A stretch of 64,000 nt of DNA from Streptomyces tubercidicus (GTDB taxonomy: Bacteria > Actinomycetota > Actinomycetes > Streptomycetales > Streptomycetaceae): assembly GCF_027497495.1 (NCBI RefSeq), contig NZ_CP114205.1:2790001-2854000 (forward strand), written 5' to 3'. Both the position numbers and the translations under genes were made by a program. A model generated the notes under the pieces. The model ran no database searches, was not told the DNA's origin, and worked only from the letters and a program-made list of their open reading frames with translations. This document shows positions 1-8,725 of the stretch, one piece after another (the stretch's first letter is position 1; every line of letters begins with the position of its first letter).

Positions 1-1
1 G

Positions 2-730
2 GAGTGGCGCTACCCGTTCTTCGGGACCGCCGTGCTGATGGCCGTCGGGTTCATCGCCATCACGGCCTTCCTCAAGGAGCAGCCGAAACCGGCCGCGCGG
101 ACCTCGCTGCTCGCCCCGGTCAAGGCGCTCGGCCACGGCGGGCTGGCCGCCACCGCCGCCTCCGCCTTCTTCTACAACTACGCGTTCTTCACGGTGCTGG
201 CCTTCACCCCGTTCGTGCTGAACATGTCCCCCTACAAGTCGGGCGGCGTCTTCTTCGCCTGGGGTGTGCTGCTCGCGGTGTTCTCGGTGCTCGTGGCGCC
301 CCGTTTGCAGCGCCGCTTCGGCTCGCTGAAGGTGCTGTGCGGCTCGCTGCTGCTGTTCGCGGCCGATCTGGTCGTGCTGGGCTACGGCGACCACACCACC
401 GCCATCGTGTGCACCGTCCTGGCGGGAGCCTTCATCGGCCTGAACAACACCGTCTTCACGGAACTGGCGCTGGGCGTCTCGGACGCGCCGCGCCCGGTGG
501 CCAGCGCCGGCTACAACTTCGTGCGCTGGTTCGCGGCGGCGGCCGCGCCGTTCCTCGCGCCGAAGATCGAGGAGTGGACCGATATCCACCTCCCCTTCGT
601 GGTCGCGGCCGTCGCGGCGGTGACCGGCGCGGGCATCGTGGCCGTCCGGCGCCGGGCGCTGACCATGGAGGCCGAGGAGCGGGCGCCGCAGCACGCGACG
701 GAGGACGGGGTCGCGGCCTTCGCCCAGTAG
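2..730 (+). CDS. MFS transporter, C-terminal part (5' end outside window)
   Basis: Open from the left edge in frame 2 to TAG at 730, so only about 242 C-terminal residues are visible. About seven hydrophobic segments can be seen, separated by short loops with basic residues, for example after the third helix (VAPRLQRRFG). This is the pattern of the second half of a 12-14 helix major facilitator protein. The final cytoplasmic tail is acidic and short. The family exports drugs or small metabolites by proton antiport across the cytoplasmic membrane, but the substrate cannot be deduced here. It converges on the SUFU-domain gene with a strong hairpin between them. The in-frame ATG at 32 lies inside a helix and is not the true start. 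Confidence 0.8.
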   Translation, partial: EWRYPFFGTAVLMAVGFIAITAFLKEQPKPAARTSLLAPVKALGHGGLAATAASAFFYNYAFFTVLAFTPFVLNMSPYKSGGVFFAWGVLLAVFSVLVAPRLQRRFGSLKVLCGSLLLFAADLVVLGYGDHTTAIVCTVLAGAFIGLNNTVFTELALGVSDAPRPVASAGYNFVRWFAAAAAPFLAPKIEEWTDIHLPFVVAAVAAVTGAGIVAVRRRALTMEAEERAPQHATEDGVAAFAQ

Positions 731-772
731 CGCGCACCGGGTCCGCCCCACCTCGCCCCGCAAGGAAACTGA

Positions 773-811
773 CGCCCCGTCGGCCCCCGCCACCGGAGGG
801 CCGACGGGGCG
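773..811. terminator. Hairpin terminator between convergent genes
   Basis: A perfect 14-bp inverted repeat (arms 773-786 and 798-811, outer bases CGCCCCGTC/GACGGGGCG) with an 11-nt loop. It lies 43 bp past the MFS stop and 27 bp from the end of the convergent SUFU gene, so it could end transcripts from both sides. There is no U-tract, as is usual in streptomycetes. Confidence 0.75.
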
Positions 812-837
812 CACCCGTCCGCGGCTGCCCGCCGCAC

Positions 838-1422
838 TCAGTCGAGCGGAACGCCCGTCCGCAGCGGATCGCGCAGATCCGTGCCGTGCTCCAGCCAGCG
901 CTTCTCCAGGGCCTCGGCGCCGTGCACCCGCTTCCAGGCCGCCTCGTTGGGCGTCATCGGCAGCAGCGGCAGAAAACGGACCGGCTCCAGGGGCTCGTCC
1001 AGTTCCAGATCCTCGACGAGACCGCCGGACGCCGCGACCAGCACCGAGGTGAACGCCGCGCCCGGCCACAGCGGTTCACCCACGTCCAGCGAGGCGCCGG
1101 GCGCCACCACCACCCCCTCGACCTGCGGGGACGCGGCGAGCACGGCGAGCGGCCGGAGCACCTTGTCGGTGTCGGCGAGACCGGCCCGTACGGACAGCAC
1201 GAGTTCGGCGCGCGGACCGCGCAGCGGATCGGCCAGTACGGCCGTGGGGTCGGCCATGGGCTGCGCGGACATCCCGAGCGTGGCGTAACGGGCCACCCCG
1301 CTGTCCACGAAGCGGAGGACCTCGATACGGTCGGTCCCGAGGAAAGTGACGGCGGCGCGCGCGTCCGGCTCGCCCAGGGTTGTCCGCAACCGGGCCTCGA
1401 CCAGCTCAAGAACGTCAGACAT
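838..1422 (-). CDS. Suppressor-of-fused (SUFU) domain protein
   Basis: A 194-residue soluble protein with no signal peptide or membrane segment. It resembles bacterial SUFU-domain proteins: an N-terminal helix with LxxVExRL spacing, a central strand-rich part (RAELVLSVR) and the C-terminal region with FLPLLPMTPNEAAWK. In bacteria SUFU domains are known as stand-alone proteins of unclear role and as immunity proteins of polymorphic toxin systems. No toxin gene adjoins it here, so an immunity role is not supported locally. ATG at 1422 is the first start; the ribosome site is weak. It stands alone, with a gap of about 500 bp upstream. Family call moderately sure; function unknown. Confidence 0.65.
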   Translation of the reverse strand: MSDVLELVEARLRTTLGEPDARAAVTFLGTDRIEVLRFVDSGVARYATLGMSAQPMADPTAVLADPLRGPRAELVLSVRAGLADTDKVLRPLAVLAASPQVEGVVVAPGASLDVGEPLWPGAAFTSVLVAASGGLVEDLELDEPLEPVRFLPLLPMTPNEAAWKRVHGAEALEKRWLEHGTDLRDPLRTGVPLD

Positions 1423-1928
1423 GGCGCGAGCATACGGCCGGCCTCCAGCCCGCCCGTCACCCCTCTACGAGCTGCTGTGCGGCGCGCCCGTTCTTCGTAT
1501 GGAACCGGCAAAGCGGCACCGCAACGCTCCAGGCGGCTGATAGCCTTGCCGTCTGGTCAGGGAATGACGTCGTCCCCCAACGGGGACCGGCCGGAGGAGG
1601 TGGGGCTGCGGTGGATCCGAGTCGACCGTGCAGTACCGATAGTTCTCCCGTCATCCCGCTCGCGCAGCGAATCTCCTGATCCGAGAGCTTCCGTACCCCG
1701 CCGTTCAGCGGCGAAACCAGGGAAGCACCTTTGCGCCGCAAGTAGATGCCGGAAGAGCGCCTTCGACTCTTTGTTCCGTGTTCTCTGCGAACTGCCGTCA
1801 GTGCATTCCGCACGGAGCGCCGCCCGCTTTGCGGACGTACGGCCGATGACGCCTCGTACGTCCACGTTCCGGGCAGCGTTGCCCCCCCCCGCGCCCGCGC
1901 TGACGGCCGGCCCGTGAAGGAGCCTGCC
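1423..1928. other. 506-bp intergenic region upstream of corA
   Basis: Divergent spacer between the SUFU gene and corA. I see no convincing gene: open frames on both strands here lack ribosome sites and Streptomyces codon bias. The stretch 1660-1830 is clearly less GC-rich than its surroundings, as a promoter or leader region would be. A run of nine C residues begins near 1882, about 40 bp before corA. A small hairpin (CGCCG/CGGCG) lies near 1700. I looked for the conserved core of the M-box magnesium riboswitch and did not find it. Confidence 0.5.
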
Positions 1929-3056
1929 ATGTCGATGATCCGCGACCTGCGTGCCGCCGTCCGTCCCTCCCGGCGCCGCGACGACCCCTCGTACCACTAC
2001 GCCACGGCCGCCCCGGCCTGCCCGAACAGCGCCATCGTCGACTGCGGTGTCTACCGCGAGGGCCGCCGGGTGAGCGACCATGTCACCCCGGCCGAGGCGA
2101 TGGCCGGGGTCCGGGCCGAGGGCGGCTTCGCCTGGATCGGGCTGCATGAGCCCTCCGAGGCCGAATTCGCCGGTATCGCCCAGGAGTTCGGGCTGCACCC
2201 GCTCGCCGTCGAGGACGCCGTGCACGCCCATCAGCGGCCCAAGCTGGAGCGCTACGACGAGACCCTGTTCACCGTCTTCAAGACGGTGCACTACGTGGAG
2301 CACGCCGAGCTGACCGCGACCAGTGAGGTGGTGGAGACCGGTGAGGTGATGTGCTTCACCGGGCGGGACTTCATCGTGACGGTGCGACACGGCGGCCAGG
2401 GCTCGCTGCGCGCGCTGCGGCACCGGCTGCAGGACGACCCGGACCTGCTGGCCAAGGGGCCGTCCGCGGTCCTGCACGCCATCGCCGACCAGGTCGTCGA
2501 CGGCTACATGGCGGTGGCCGGCGCGGTGCAGGACGATATCGACGAGGTGGAGATCGACGTCTTCAGCTCCGGCTCCAACGGCAAGGGCGTCAGCGGCAAG
2601 GGCACCCCCAAGGGCGGCGACGCCGGGCGGATCTACCAACTCAAGCGTGAGGTACTGGAGTTCAAGCGGGCGGTGTCGCCGCTGCTGCGGCCGATGCAGC
2701 TGCTGAGCGAGCGGCCGATGCGGCTGGTGGACTCCGATATCCAGAAGTACTTCCGGGATGTCGCGGACCACCTGGCGCGGGTCAATGAGCAGGTGCTGTC
2801 CTTCGACGATCTGCTCAACTCCATCCTGCAGGCCAACCTCGCGCAGGCCGCCGTGGCGCAGAACGAGGACATGCGCAAGATCACGGCCTGGGCGGCGATC
2901 TTCGCCGTCCCCACGATGATCGCCGGGATCTACGGCATGAACTTCGACTACATGCCCGAGCTGCACTGGAAGTTCGGCTATCCGGCGGTGCTGATGGCGA
3001 CGGTCGCCATCTGCTTCGGCATCCGCCGCGGATTCAAGCGCAACGGGTGGCTGTGA
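1929..3056 (+). CDS. corA: CorA-type magnesium/cobalt transporter
   Basis: A 375-residue CorA-family channel mediating Mg2+ (also Co2+/Ni2+) uptake across the inner membrane. The signature GMN tripeptide is at about residues 336-338 (YGMNFDYMPEL), between two C-terminal membrane helices (about 318-335 and 350-368). The N-terminal two thirds form the cytoplasmic alpha/beta funnel (EAEFAGIAQEFGLHPLAVED). A Gly/Lys-rich insert (about residues 215-235) lies in the cytoplasmic domain. The ATG at 1929 was chosen because GAAGGAG precedes it at good distance and family similarity begins soon after. The frame is open further upstream but without family-like sequence. A second magnesium-related locus lies at 4.7 kb. 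Confidence 0.95.
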   Translation: MSMIRDLRAAVRPSRRRDDPSYHYATAAPACPNSAIVDCGVYREGRRVSDHVTPAEAMAGVRAEGGFAWIGLHEPSEAEFAGIAQEFGLHPLAVEDAVHAHQRPKLERYDETLFTVFKTVHYVEHAELTATSEVVETGEVMCFTGRDFIVTVRHGGQGSLRALRHRLQDDPDLLAKGPSAVLHAIADQVVDGYMAVAGAVQDDIDEVEIDVFSSGSNGKGVSGKGTPKGGDAGRIYQLKREVLEFKRAVSPLLRPMQLLSERPMRLVDSDIQKYFRDVADHLARVNEQVLSFDDLLNSILQANLAQAAVAQNEDMRKITAWAAIFAVPTMIAGIYGMNFDYMPELHWKFGYPAVLMATVAICFGIRRGFKRNGWL

Positions 3057-3173
3057 CCCCGGCGCCGGGGGCCCGCCCGCAGGGGTGCCCGGCAGGTCCG
3101 GCCGGTGCGTCCGCGCATCTCAGGGCCTGGGCGGCCCCGGTCGCCGCCGGCCGGGGCGATTAGGCTGAGCCGT

Positions 3174-3713
3174 ATGACGGAGACCGTGTCGCAGGCCCTG
3201 CACGATCGGGCGCTCATCGAAGAGGCCACCAAGAAGTCCGGCCTCATCTGGGTACGGGGGGCGGCCGGACCGTCCCGCGCGCTGTGGCATCTGTGGCTCG
3301 ACGGAGCCGCCTGCCTCATCGGGGACGGCGCCGGTGAGCAGCCGCTTGCCGACCTCGGGCTGGCCGACGGCGGCCCGGCGACGGTCACCGTCCGCAGCAA
3401 GGACAAGGGCGGCCGACTGGTCACCTGGCAGGCCAAGGTCGTCGAGCTGACGCCGGAGAGCGCGAGCTGGCAGGCCGCCGTCGGCGAGCTCAAGGGCAAG
3501 CGGCTGAACGCGCCGGACGCGGACACGATCACCGAGCGCTGGGCGCGCGAGTGCCGGGTACTGCGGCTGGAGCCGACCGGGGAGACCACCCAGCGCCCCG
3601 GCCGGATGCCGGCCGAGTCGCACGCCGTACCGCCGCTGGCGACCTCCGCGATCACCCGGCGGCCGGTCCCGGCCGCGCTGCCGAAGCTGCTGCGGCGGGG
3701 GCGCAAGGGCTGA
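3174..3713 (+). CDS. Conserved hypothetical protein
   Basis: A 179-residue soluble protein that I cannot assign to a named family. It begins MTETVSQALHDRALIEEA, with alternating strand-like segments in the middle (LIWVRGA, WHLWLDG, ACLIGDG, ATVTVRSKDK, LVTWQAKVVEL), suggesting a small beta-rich fold like the split-barrel flavin-binding family. A basic, proline-rich tail ends RRGRKG. ATG at 3174 is the first start near the observed protein-like sequence. It is 117 bp after corA on the same strand and converges on the lipoprotein gene. No catalytic motif is visible. Confidence 0.7.
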   Translation: MTETVSQALHDRALIEEATKKSGLIWVRGAAGPSRALWHLWLDGAACLIGDGAGEQPLADLGLADGGPATVTVRSKDKGGRLVTWQAKVVELTPESASWQAAVGELKGKRLNAPDADTITERWARECRVLRLEPTGETTQRPGRMPAESHAVPPLATSAITRRPVPAALPKLLRRGRKG

Positions 3714-3742
3714 GCCCGGTGCGGGCCCCGGCCCGTGCTCCG

Positions 3743-4528
3743 TTACCGGTCCCCGCCGGAGATCCGGGCGCCGTAGTCCACGACCTGGTCCTTGTCCGGG
3801 GCCTTGAGGTCCACGCGCTTGCCCCAGTCGGCCATCCGCACCACGCCCGCGCCGCCGGCCCGCTGGAGCCGCAGCGGATAGGGCGTGCCCTCCAGGGAGA
3901 CGTCCAGGGTGCCGCCGGAGCCCGCACCGGCGGCGAGCCGGATGGTGCGGACCCCGCCGAGGTCGCCGCGGTCACCGGCGGTCAGCTTGCCGTGCAGGCC
4001 GAGCAGACCGGCGAGCAGGGTCTCCTTGTCGGTGAAGCCGCTGAAGCGCTGGTAGACGGGGTCCTTGGCGGGCACCTTGACGTATTTGCCGTCGAGCTTG
4101 CCTGCCGCCTGGCCGGGCGCGCCCGACCGGCCGCTCTTCTCACCGGCCCAGAAGGCCGCGTCCGCCTTCAGATAGAGCGCCTCGCCGATCCGCAGCAGCT
4201 GGAAGGCGGCCGCCTTGGTGGTCAGCTCGCCCTTGGCGCCGTCCTTGGCCAGGCTCATATCGAGCTTGTAGGTGCGGCCCTGGCTGACGACGCTGCCGGA
4301 GAGGCGCACCGTTTCGGCGCGCTGGGCCGCGGCCCGCGCCTTGGCCTCGATCTTCGCGGCGGGCAGCTTCCCCATGCCGTTGGTGCCGGCGTCCGGATCG
4401 CTCTCCCCGCCGCAGCCGGTGAGCGCCACGGCCAGTGCCGTGCAGGCGGCCCCCACGAGCGCGGCCCGTCCCGTACGACGGACTGCGGGCAGGGGTCGGG
4501 GGCCGGACCCCGGGGGGATTGCGCTCAC
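3743..4528 (-). CDS. LppX/LprAFG-like lipoprotein
   Basis: A 261-residue precursor with a basic N-terminus (RRTGR), a hydrophobic stretch and the lipobox ALTGC with Cys39, so it should be lipid-anchored outside the membrane. The mature part has the spacing of the actinobacterial LppX/LprAFG fold: an early helix rich in Ala/Arg (AKARAAAQRAETVRLSG), then strands with YKLDMSLAKDGA, and a late TPYPLRLQR segment. Members of that family in mycobacteria carry lipids between membrane and wall; a ligand here is unknown. The start is GTG at 4528 behind GGAGG. It is divergent from the CBS/MgtE-N gene. Confidence 0.75.
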   Translation of the reverse strand: MSAIPPGSGPRPLPAVRRTGRAALVGAACTALAVALTGCGGESDPDAGTNGMGKLPAAKIEAKARAAAQRAETVRLSGSVVSQGRTYKLDMSLAKDGAKGELTTKAAAFQLLRIGEALYLKADAAFWAGEKSGRSGAPGQAAGKLDGKYVKVPAKDPVYQRFSGFTDKETLLAGLLGLHGKLTAGDRGDLGGVRTIRLAAGAGSGGTLDVSLEGTPYPLRLQRAGGAGVVRMADWGKRVDLKAPDKDQVVDYGARISGGDR

Positions 4529-4721
4529 GTCGGCTCTGCCTCCTGATGCGGGTGACCTCGACAGCAGTCGGCAGCGTACCTGGGACGCGCAGGGTCTTCG
4601 GCGGGTGTGTGGCGGTCACCCTACGGCCTCTTTCACCGGGGCGGCGCGGACCCGGGCGCGTTAGCCTGAACCCGGATTGATGCCGTATTTCGGGCCGAAC
4701 GGGAGAAGGGCGGCGCCCCGC

Positions 4722-6029
4722 ATGGCAGTCGTGACGCCCCGGGTCTTCGTCTCCCATCTCGCCGGCAGCGCCGTCTTCGACCCGCACGGCGACCAGGTCG
4801 GCCGACTGCGGGACCTGGTCGCGCTGCTGCGGGTCGGCGACCGTCCGCCGCGGCTGCTCGGGGTGGTCGTCGAGGTGATCAGCCGGCGCCGGATCTTCGT
4901 GCCCATGACGCGGGTGACCGGGGTGGAGTCCGGCCAGATCATCATCACCGGCGTGGTCAATATGCGGCGCTTCGAGCAGCGGACGTCCGAGACGCTGGTG
5001 CTCGGCGAGCTGCTCGACCGGCGGGTGCGGCTGGTGGAGACCGACGAGGAGGTCACCGTCCTCGACGTCGGCATCATCCAACTGCCGGCCCGCCGCGACT
5101 GGGAGATCGACAAGGTCTTCGTACGGAAGGGGAAGGGCAGGGCGCTGCGCCGTAAGGGAGAGGCGCTGACCGTGGAGTGGTCGGCGGTGACCGGTTTCTC
5201 GCTGGAGGAGCACGGGCAGGGCGCGGAGAGCCTGCTGGCCACCTTCGAGCAGCTGCGGCCCGCCGACCTGGCCGGGGTGCTGCACCATCTCTCCGCCAAG
5301 CGGCGCGCCGAGGTCGCCGCGGCTCTCGACGACGACCGGCTCGCCGACGTCCTGGAGGAGCTGCCGGAGGACGACCAGGTGGAGATCCTCGGCAAGCTGA
5401 AGGACGAGCGGGCCGCCGACGTCCTGGAGGCGATGGACCCGGACGACGCCGCCGACCTGCTCTCCGAGCTGCCGGAGGAGGAGAAGGAGCGGCTGCTGGC
5501 GCTGATGCGGCCGGAGGAGGCGGCGGATGTCCGGCGGCTGATGTCGTACGAGGAGCGGACCGCGGGCGGCCTGATGACCACCGAGCCGATCGTGCTGCGG
5601 CCGGACGCCACCGTCGCGGACGCGCTGGCCCGGGTCCGGGACCCGGACCTGTCCCCCGCCCTGGCCGCCCAGGTCTATGTCTGCCGGCCCCCGGACGAGA
5701 CCCCCACCGGCAAGTACCTGGGCCTGGTGCACTTCCAACGGCTGCTGCGCGACCCGCCGTTCACCCTCGTCAGCTCGATCGCCGACACCGATCTGCCGGC
5801 CCTGCCGCCGGACACCCCACTGCCGGAGGTGACCAGCTACCTGGCCGCGTACAACATGGTCGCCGCGCCGGTCGTGGACGAGAGCGGGGCCCTGCTGGGC
5901 GCCGTCACCGTCGATGACGTACTGGACCATCTGCTGCCGGACGACTGGCGGGAGGACGGGCTGCACGGCTCGGCGACCGCCGGTATGACCGGCGACGGCG
6001 GCCCCGGGAAGGCCGAGCATGGGCGCTGA
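4722..6029 (+). CDS. Soluble PRC-barrel / MgtE N-domain / CBS-pair protein
   Basis: About 435 residues with no membrane helix. Three parts are visible: an N-terminal PRC-barrel-like half (residues about 5-100, VFVSHLAGSAVFDPHGDQVG and a repeat-like second part); a helical MgtE N-terminal-type domain (about 170-275, with recurring ADVLEELPEDD / ADVLEAMDPDD / ADLLSELPEEE motifs); and a CBS pair (about 280-410, GGLMTTEPIVL and VAAPVVDESGALLGAVT). In true MgtE channels these domains sense Mg2+ and gate a five-helix pore, which is missing here. ATG at 4722 follows GAGAAGG; an upstream in-frame ATG at 4677 is less well placed. The 3' end overlaps the DUF1003 gene by 11 bp, implying coupled translation. 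Confidence 0.85.
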   Translation: MAVVTPRVFVSHLAGSAVFDPHGDQVGRLRDLVALLRVGDRPPRLLGVVVEVISRRRIFVPMTRVTGVESGQIIITGVVNMRRFEQRTSETLVLGELLDRRVRLVETDEEVTVLDVGIIQLPARRDWEIDKVFVRKGKGRALRRKGEALTVEWSAVTGFSLEEHGQGAESLLATFEQLRPADLAGVLHHLSAKRRAEVAAALDDDRLADVLEELPEDDQVEILGKLKDERAADVLEAMDPDDAADLLSELPEEEKERLLALMRPEEAADVRRLMSYEERTAGGLMTTEPIVLRPDATVADALARVRDPDLSPALAAQVYVCRPPDETPTGKYLGLVHFQRLLRDPPFTLVSSIADTDLPALPPDTPLPEVTSYLAAYNMVAAPVVDESGALLGAVTVDDVLDHLLPDDWREDGLHGSATAGMTGDGGPGKAEHGR

Positions 6030-6600
6030 GGAGCGGGACGGCGGCCGGGAACGGTCGCGGGCGAACGGCGCCTCCGCGCTGCGCCGGGGCTCCGTGGACC
6101 GGCCACGGGTGCGCCTGGACCAGCCGCGCGCACCGCGCCGTACGTTCCTGCCCGAGTACGACCCGGAGGCTTTCGGACGGCTCTCGGAGAAGATCGCCCG
6201 CTTCCTGGGGACCGGCCGCTTCATCGTCTGGATGACCGTCACCATCATCGTGTGGGTCATCTGGAACACCACCGCGCCCAGCGGGCTGCGGTTCGACCAG
6301 TACCCGTTCATCTTTCTGACGCTGGCGCTGTCGCTCCAGGCGTCGTACGCCGCGCCGCTGATCCTGCTGGCGCAGAACCGGCAGGACGACCGCGACCGGG
6401 TCACCCACGAGCAGGACCGCAAGCAGAACGAGCGCTCCATCGCCGATACCGAGTATCTGACCCGGGAGATCGCGGCGTTGCGGCTCGGGCTCGGCGAGGT
6501 CGCCACCCGCGACTGGATCCGCTCCGAGCTCCAGGACATGCTGCGCGATCTGGAGCTGCGGCAGCCGGCCGACGCGGAGAGTGATGAACGCGACCGCTGA
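6019..6600 (+). CDS. DUF1003 membrane protein
   Basis: A 193-residue protein of the DUF1003 family: a charged N-terminus of about 60 residues, two closely spaced membrane helices (about 68-85, FIVWMTVTIIVWVIWNT, and about 95-120, YPFIFLTLALSLQASYAAPLI), the conserved ILLAQNRQ...DRD segment after helix 2, and a long charged helical C-terminus likely to form a coiled coil. Function is unknown. The start lies inside the end of the preceding MgtE-N/CBS gene, so the two proteins are probably made together, which suggests a shared membrane-associated role. Confidence 0.85.
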   Translation: MGAEERDGGRERSRANGASALRRGSVDRPRVRLDQPRAPRRTFLPEYDPEAFGRLSEKIARFLGTGRFIVWMTVTIIVWVIWNTTAPSGLRFDQYPFIFLTLALSLQASYAAPLILLAQNRQDDRDRVTHEQDRKQNERSIADTEYLTREIAALRLGLGEVATRDWIRSELQDMLRDLELRQPADAESDERDR

Positions 6601-6642
6601 CGGCCTTTCCGGAGGCACCCTCACGCGCCGTACCATCGGGAC

Positions 6643-7803
6643 ATGGCTACCCACACGCCCGAAGGCGCCACCCCGAGCGAGGACGCGATCCGCGACGCGC
6701 TCGCGACGGTGAACGACCCCGAGATCCACCGCCCCATCACCGAGCTGGGGATGGTCAAATCGGTGGACATCGCGGCGGACGGCGCGGTGGCGGTCGTGGT
6801 CTACCTCACCGTCTCCGGCTGCCCGATGCGCGAGACGATCACCAACAGCGTGCGGGAAGCCGTCGAGCGGGTCGAGGGCGTCACCTCCGTCGCCGTCGAG
6901 CTGGACGTGATGAGCGACGAGCAGCGCAAGGAGCTGGCGACCTCGCTGCGCGGCGGCACCGCCGAGCGTGAGGTGCCGTTCGCCCAGCCCGGTTCGCTGA
7001 CCCGGGTCTACGCGGTGGCCTCCGGCAAGGGCGGCGTCGGCAAGTCGTCGGTGACGGTCAACCTCGCCGCGGCGATGGCGGCGGACGGGCTGAAGGTCGG
7101 TGTCGTGGACGCCGATATCTACGGCCACTCGGTGCCCCGGATGCTCGGCGCCGACGGCAAGCCCACCCAGGTCGAGAACATGATCATGCCGCCGTCGGCG
7201 CACGGCGTGAAGGTCATCTCGATCGGCATGTTCACCCCGGGCAACGCCCCGGTCGTCTGGCGCGGCCCGATGCTGCACCGCGCGCTCCAGCAGTTCCTCG
7301 CCGATGTGTACTGGGGCGACCTGGACGTGCTGCTGCTGGACCTGCCCCCGGGCACCGGCGATATCGCCATCTCGGTGGCCCAGCTCGTGCCGAACGCCGA
7401 GATCCTGGTGGTCACCACCCCGCAGCAGGCCGCCGCCGAGGTCGCCGAGCGGGCCGGTTCGATCGCCGTGCAGACCCACCAGAAGATCGTCGGCGTGGTC
7501 GAGAACATGTCCGGGCTGCCCTGCCCGCACTGCGACGAGATGGTCGATGTCTTCGGCACCGGCGGCGGCGAGCGGGTCGCCGAGGGCCTGACGAAGACGA
7601 CCGGCACCCAGGTGCCGGTGCTCGGCGCCATCCCGATCGATGTCCGGCTGCGCGAGGGCGGCGACGAGGGCAAGCCGGTCGTGCTGACCGACCCCGACTC
7701 CCCCGCCGGCTCGGCGATCCGCACGATCGCGGGCAAGCTGGGCGGGCGGCAGCGGGGCCTGTCCGGGATGTCGCTGGGGATCACTCCGCGCAACAAGTTC
7801 TGA
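6643..7803 (+). CDS. mrp: Mrp/ApbC-type P-loop iron-sulfur carrier ATPase
   Basis: A 386-residue Mrp/NBP35-family protein that loads or carries [4Fe-4S] clusters to apo-enzymes in the cytosol. Residues about 10-95 are a MIP18/DUF59 domain (AVVVYLTVSGCPM). The deviant Walker A GKGGVGKSS begins at about residue 129. LDLPPGTGD is the switch segment, and the pair CPHC (about 294-297) is the family's cluster ligand motif. The start is ATG at 6643 with a weak ribosome site. It lies 42 bp after the DUF1003 gene, so it may be the last gene of that transcript, and is followed by a strong hairpin. Confidence 0.93.
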   Translation: MATHTPEGATPSEDAIRDALATVNDPEIHRPITELGMVKSVDIAADGAVAVVVYLTVSGCPMRETITNSVREAVERVEGVTSVAVELDVMSDEQRKELATSLRGGTAEREVPFAQPGSLTRVYAVASGKGGVGKSSVTVNLAAAMAADGLKVGVVDADIYGHSVPRMLGADGKPTQVENMIMPPSAHGVKVISIGMFTPGNAPVVWRGPMLHRALQQFLADVYWGDLDVLLLDLPPGTGDIAISVAQLVPNAEILVVTTPQQAAAEVAERAGSIAVQTHQKIVGVVENMSGLPCPHCDEMVDVFGTGGGERVAEGLTKTTGTQVPVLGAIPIDVRLREGGDEGKPVVLTDPDSPAGSAIRTIAGKLGGRQRGLSGMSLGITPRNKF

Positions 7804-7863
7804 GACGGCGAGCCGCGGTCCCAAGGGCTGTCCCGTAGCGGACGTGGCTCCCGGATGATGCGG

Positions 7864-7895
7864 AAAGGGGCGGGCCCTATGGGGTCCGCCCCTTT
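7864..7895. terminator. Hairpin terminator downstream of mrp
   Basis: Arms AAAGGGGCGG (7864-7873) and CCGCCCCTTT pair, and the stem continues inward through a G-U pair and three G-C pairs to a short TATG loop. It lies 60 bp after the mrp stop and faces the end of the convergent gene at 7962. A short direct repeat TTGTCGTGGCGC follows at 7894 and again near 7917. Confidence 0.75.
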
Positions 7896-7961
7896 GTCGT
7901 GGCGCTTGTTGCGCGCTTGTCGTGGCGCCGGGCCGTCACCCGGCCCCCGGTACCCGCCCGC

Positions 7962-8606
7962 TCAGCCCTCGTACTCGGACAGGTCCTTGATCACCGAGAA
8001 GCCCAGCCCGTACGCGCTCATCCCCCGCCCGTAGGCGCCGATGTGCACGTCCTCGGAGCCCTCGCTCGCCGAGCCGGCCAGCACCCAGCCGTACTCGGAC
8101 TCCCGGTAGGCGAACGAGGTGGGCACCCCGTCCACCGGCAGCATCAGCTCGCTCCAGCTGCCGCCGCCGAGGTCATCGGCCAGCTCCCAGGCGAGCATCG
8201 TCTGCTGGTCCAGCCAGTCCTGGCGCAGCGTCCGGTCCATCTGGGTCGGCCAGGTCTGCGCGAGCAGCCCCGACCCGGCGAGCCAGGCGGCCGTCGAGAC
8301 GGACGTCGCCTCCAGGACGCCGGTGCCGTCACCACTGCGCCGTACGGGGCGGCTGGCGACCGTCACCACGACCGCGAACCGCTCGTCCTGCGGCGGCTCC
8401 ACCTTGATGGTGGGCTCCTCGCCGTGGCCGGTGGCGCCGTGCTCGACGGTGCCGTCCGCGGCCGCACCGACCTGCATCAGCCAGCGCGGACCGGTGAACG
8501 CCTCGTCGAGGCCGTACCACGGGAACGCGGCCAGCAGATAGCCGTCGACCTTCCGGGCGGCGCCGGCGGCCGCCTCATGTCTCGCTGACGGACTGGTCGT
8601 CTCCAT
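7962..8606 (-). CDS. Hypothetical protein
   Basis: A 214-residue acidic, soluble protein that I do not recognise. It has no signal peptide, membrane helix or metal-binding cluster. It is rich in Trp and aromatic residues (FPWYGLDEAF, PRWLMQVG, WELADDLGGGSWSELM) and ends with a strand-like segment followed by VIKDLSEYEG. ATG at 8606 follows a GGAGG-containing leader. It sits 119 bp downstream of tatB on the same strand, so it might be read through from the sigE-tatB transcript, and converges with mrp. Confidence 0.65.
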   Translation of the reverse strand: METTSPSARHEAAAGAARKVDGYLLAAFPWYGLDEAFTGPRWLMQVGAAADGTVEHGATGHGEEPTIKVEPPQDERFAVVVTVASRPVRRSGDGTGVLEATSVSTAAWLAGSGLLAQTWPTQMDRTLRQDWLDQQTMLAWELADDLGGGSWSELMLPVDGVPTSFAYRESEYGWVLAGSASEGSEDVHIGAYGRGMSAYGLGFSVIKDLSEYEG

Positions 8607-8725
8607 CTGCGCGGAGCCTCCTTGTTGCCCTGCGTCGTGGGCGGCCCGCCCCCCTCAGGCGACCGAACCCCGGACACCCGGAGCATAGTCATAGGCGTCC
8701 ACACAGACAGTCATACCGGTGTGTG

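Noticed and set aside
4..1917. A long open frame of more than 600 codons on the plus strand at the left edge
   Set aside because: It is an Arg/Gly-rich out-of-frame reading of the MFS end and of the SUFU gene's other strand, without family features.
1423..1928. Magnesium riboswitch upstream of corA
   Set aside because: I looked for the conserved M-box core and did not find it; only an AT-richer spacer and a small stem are visible.
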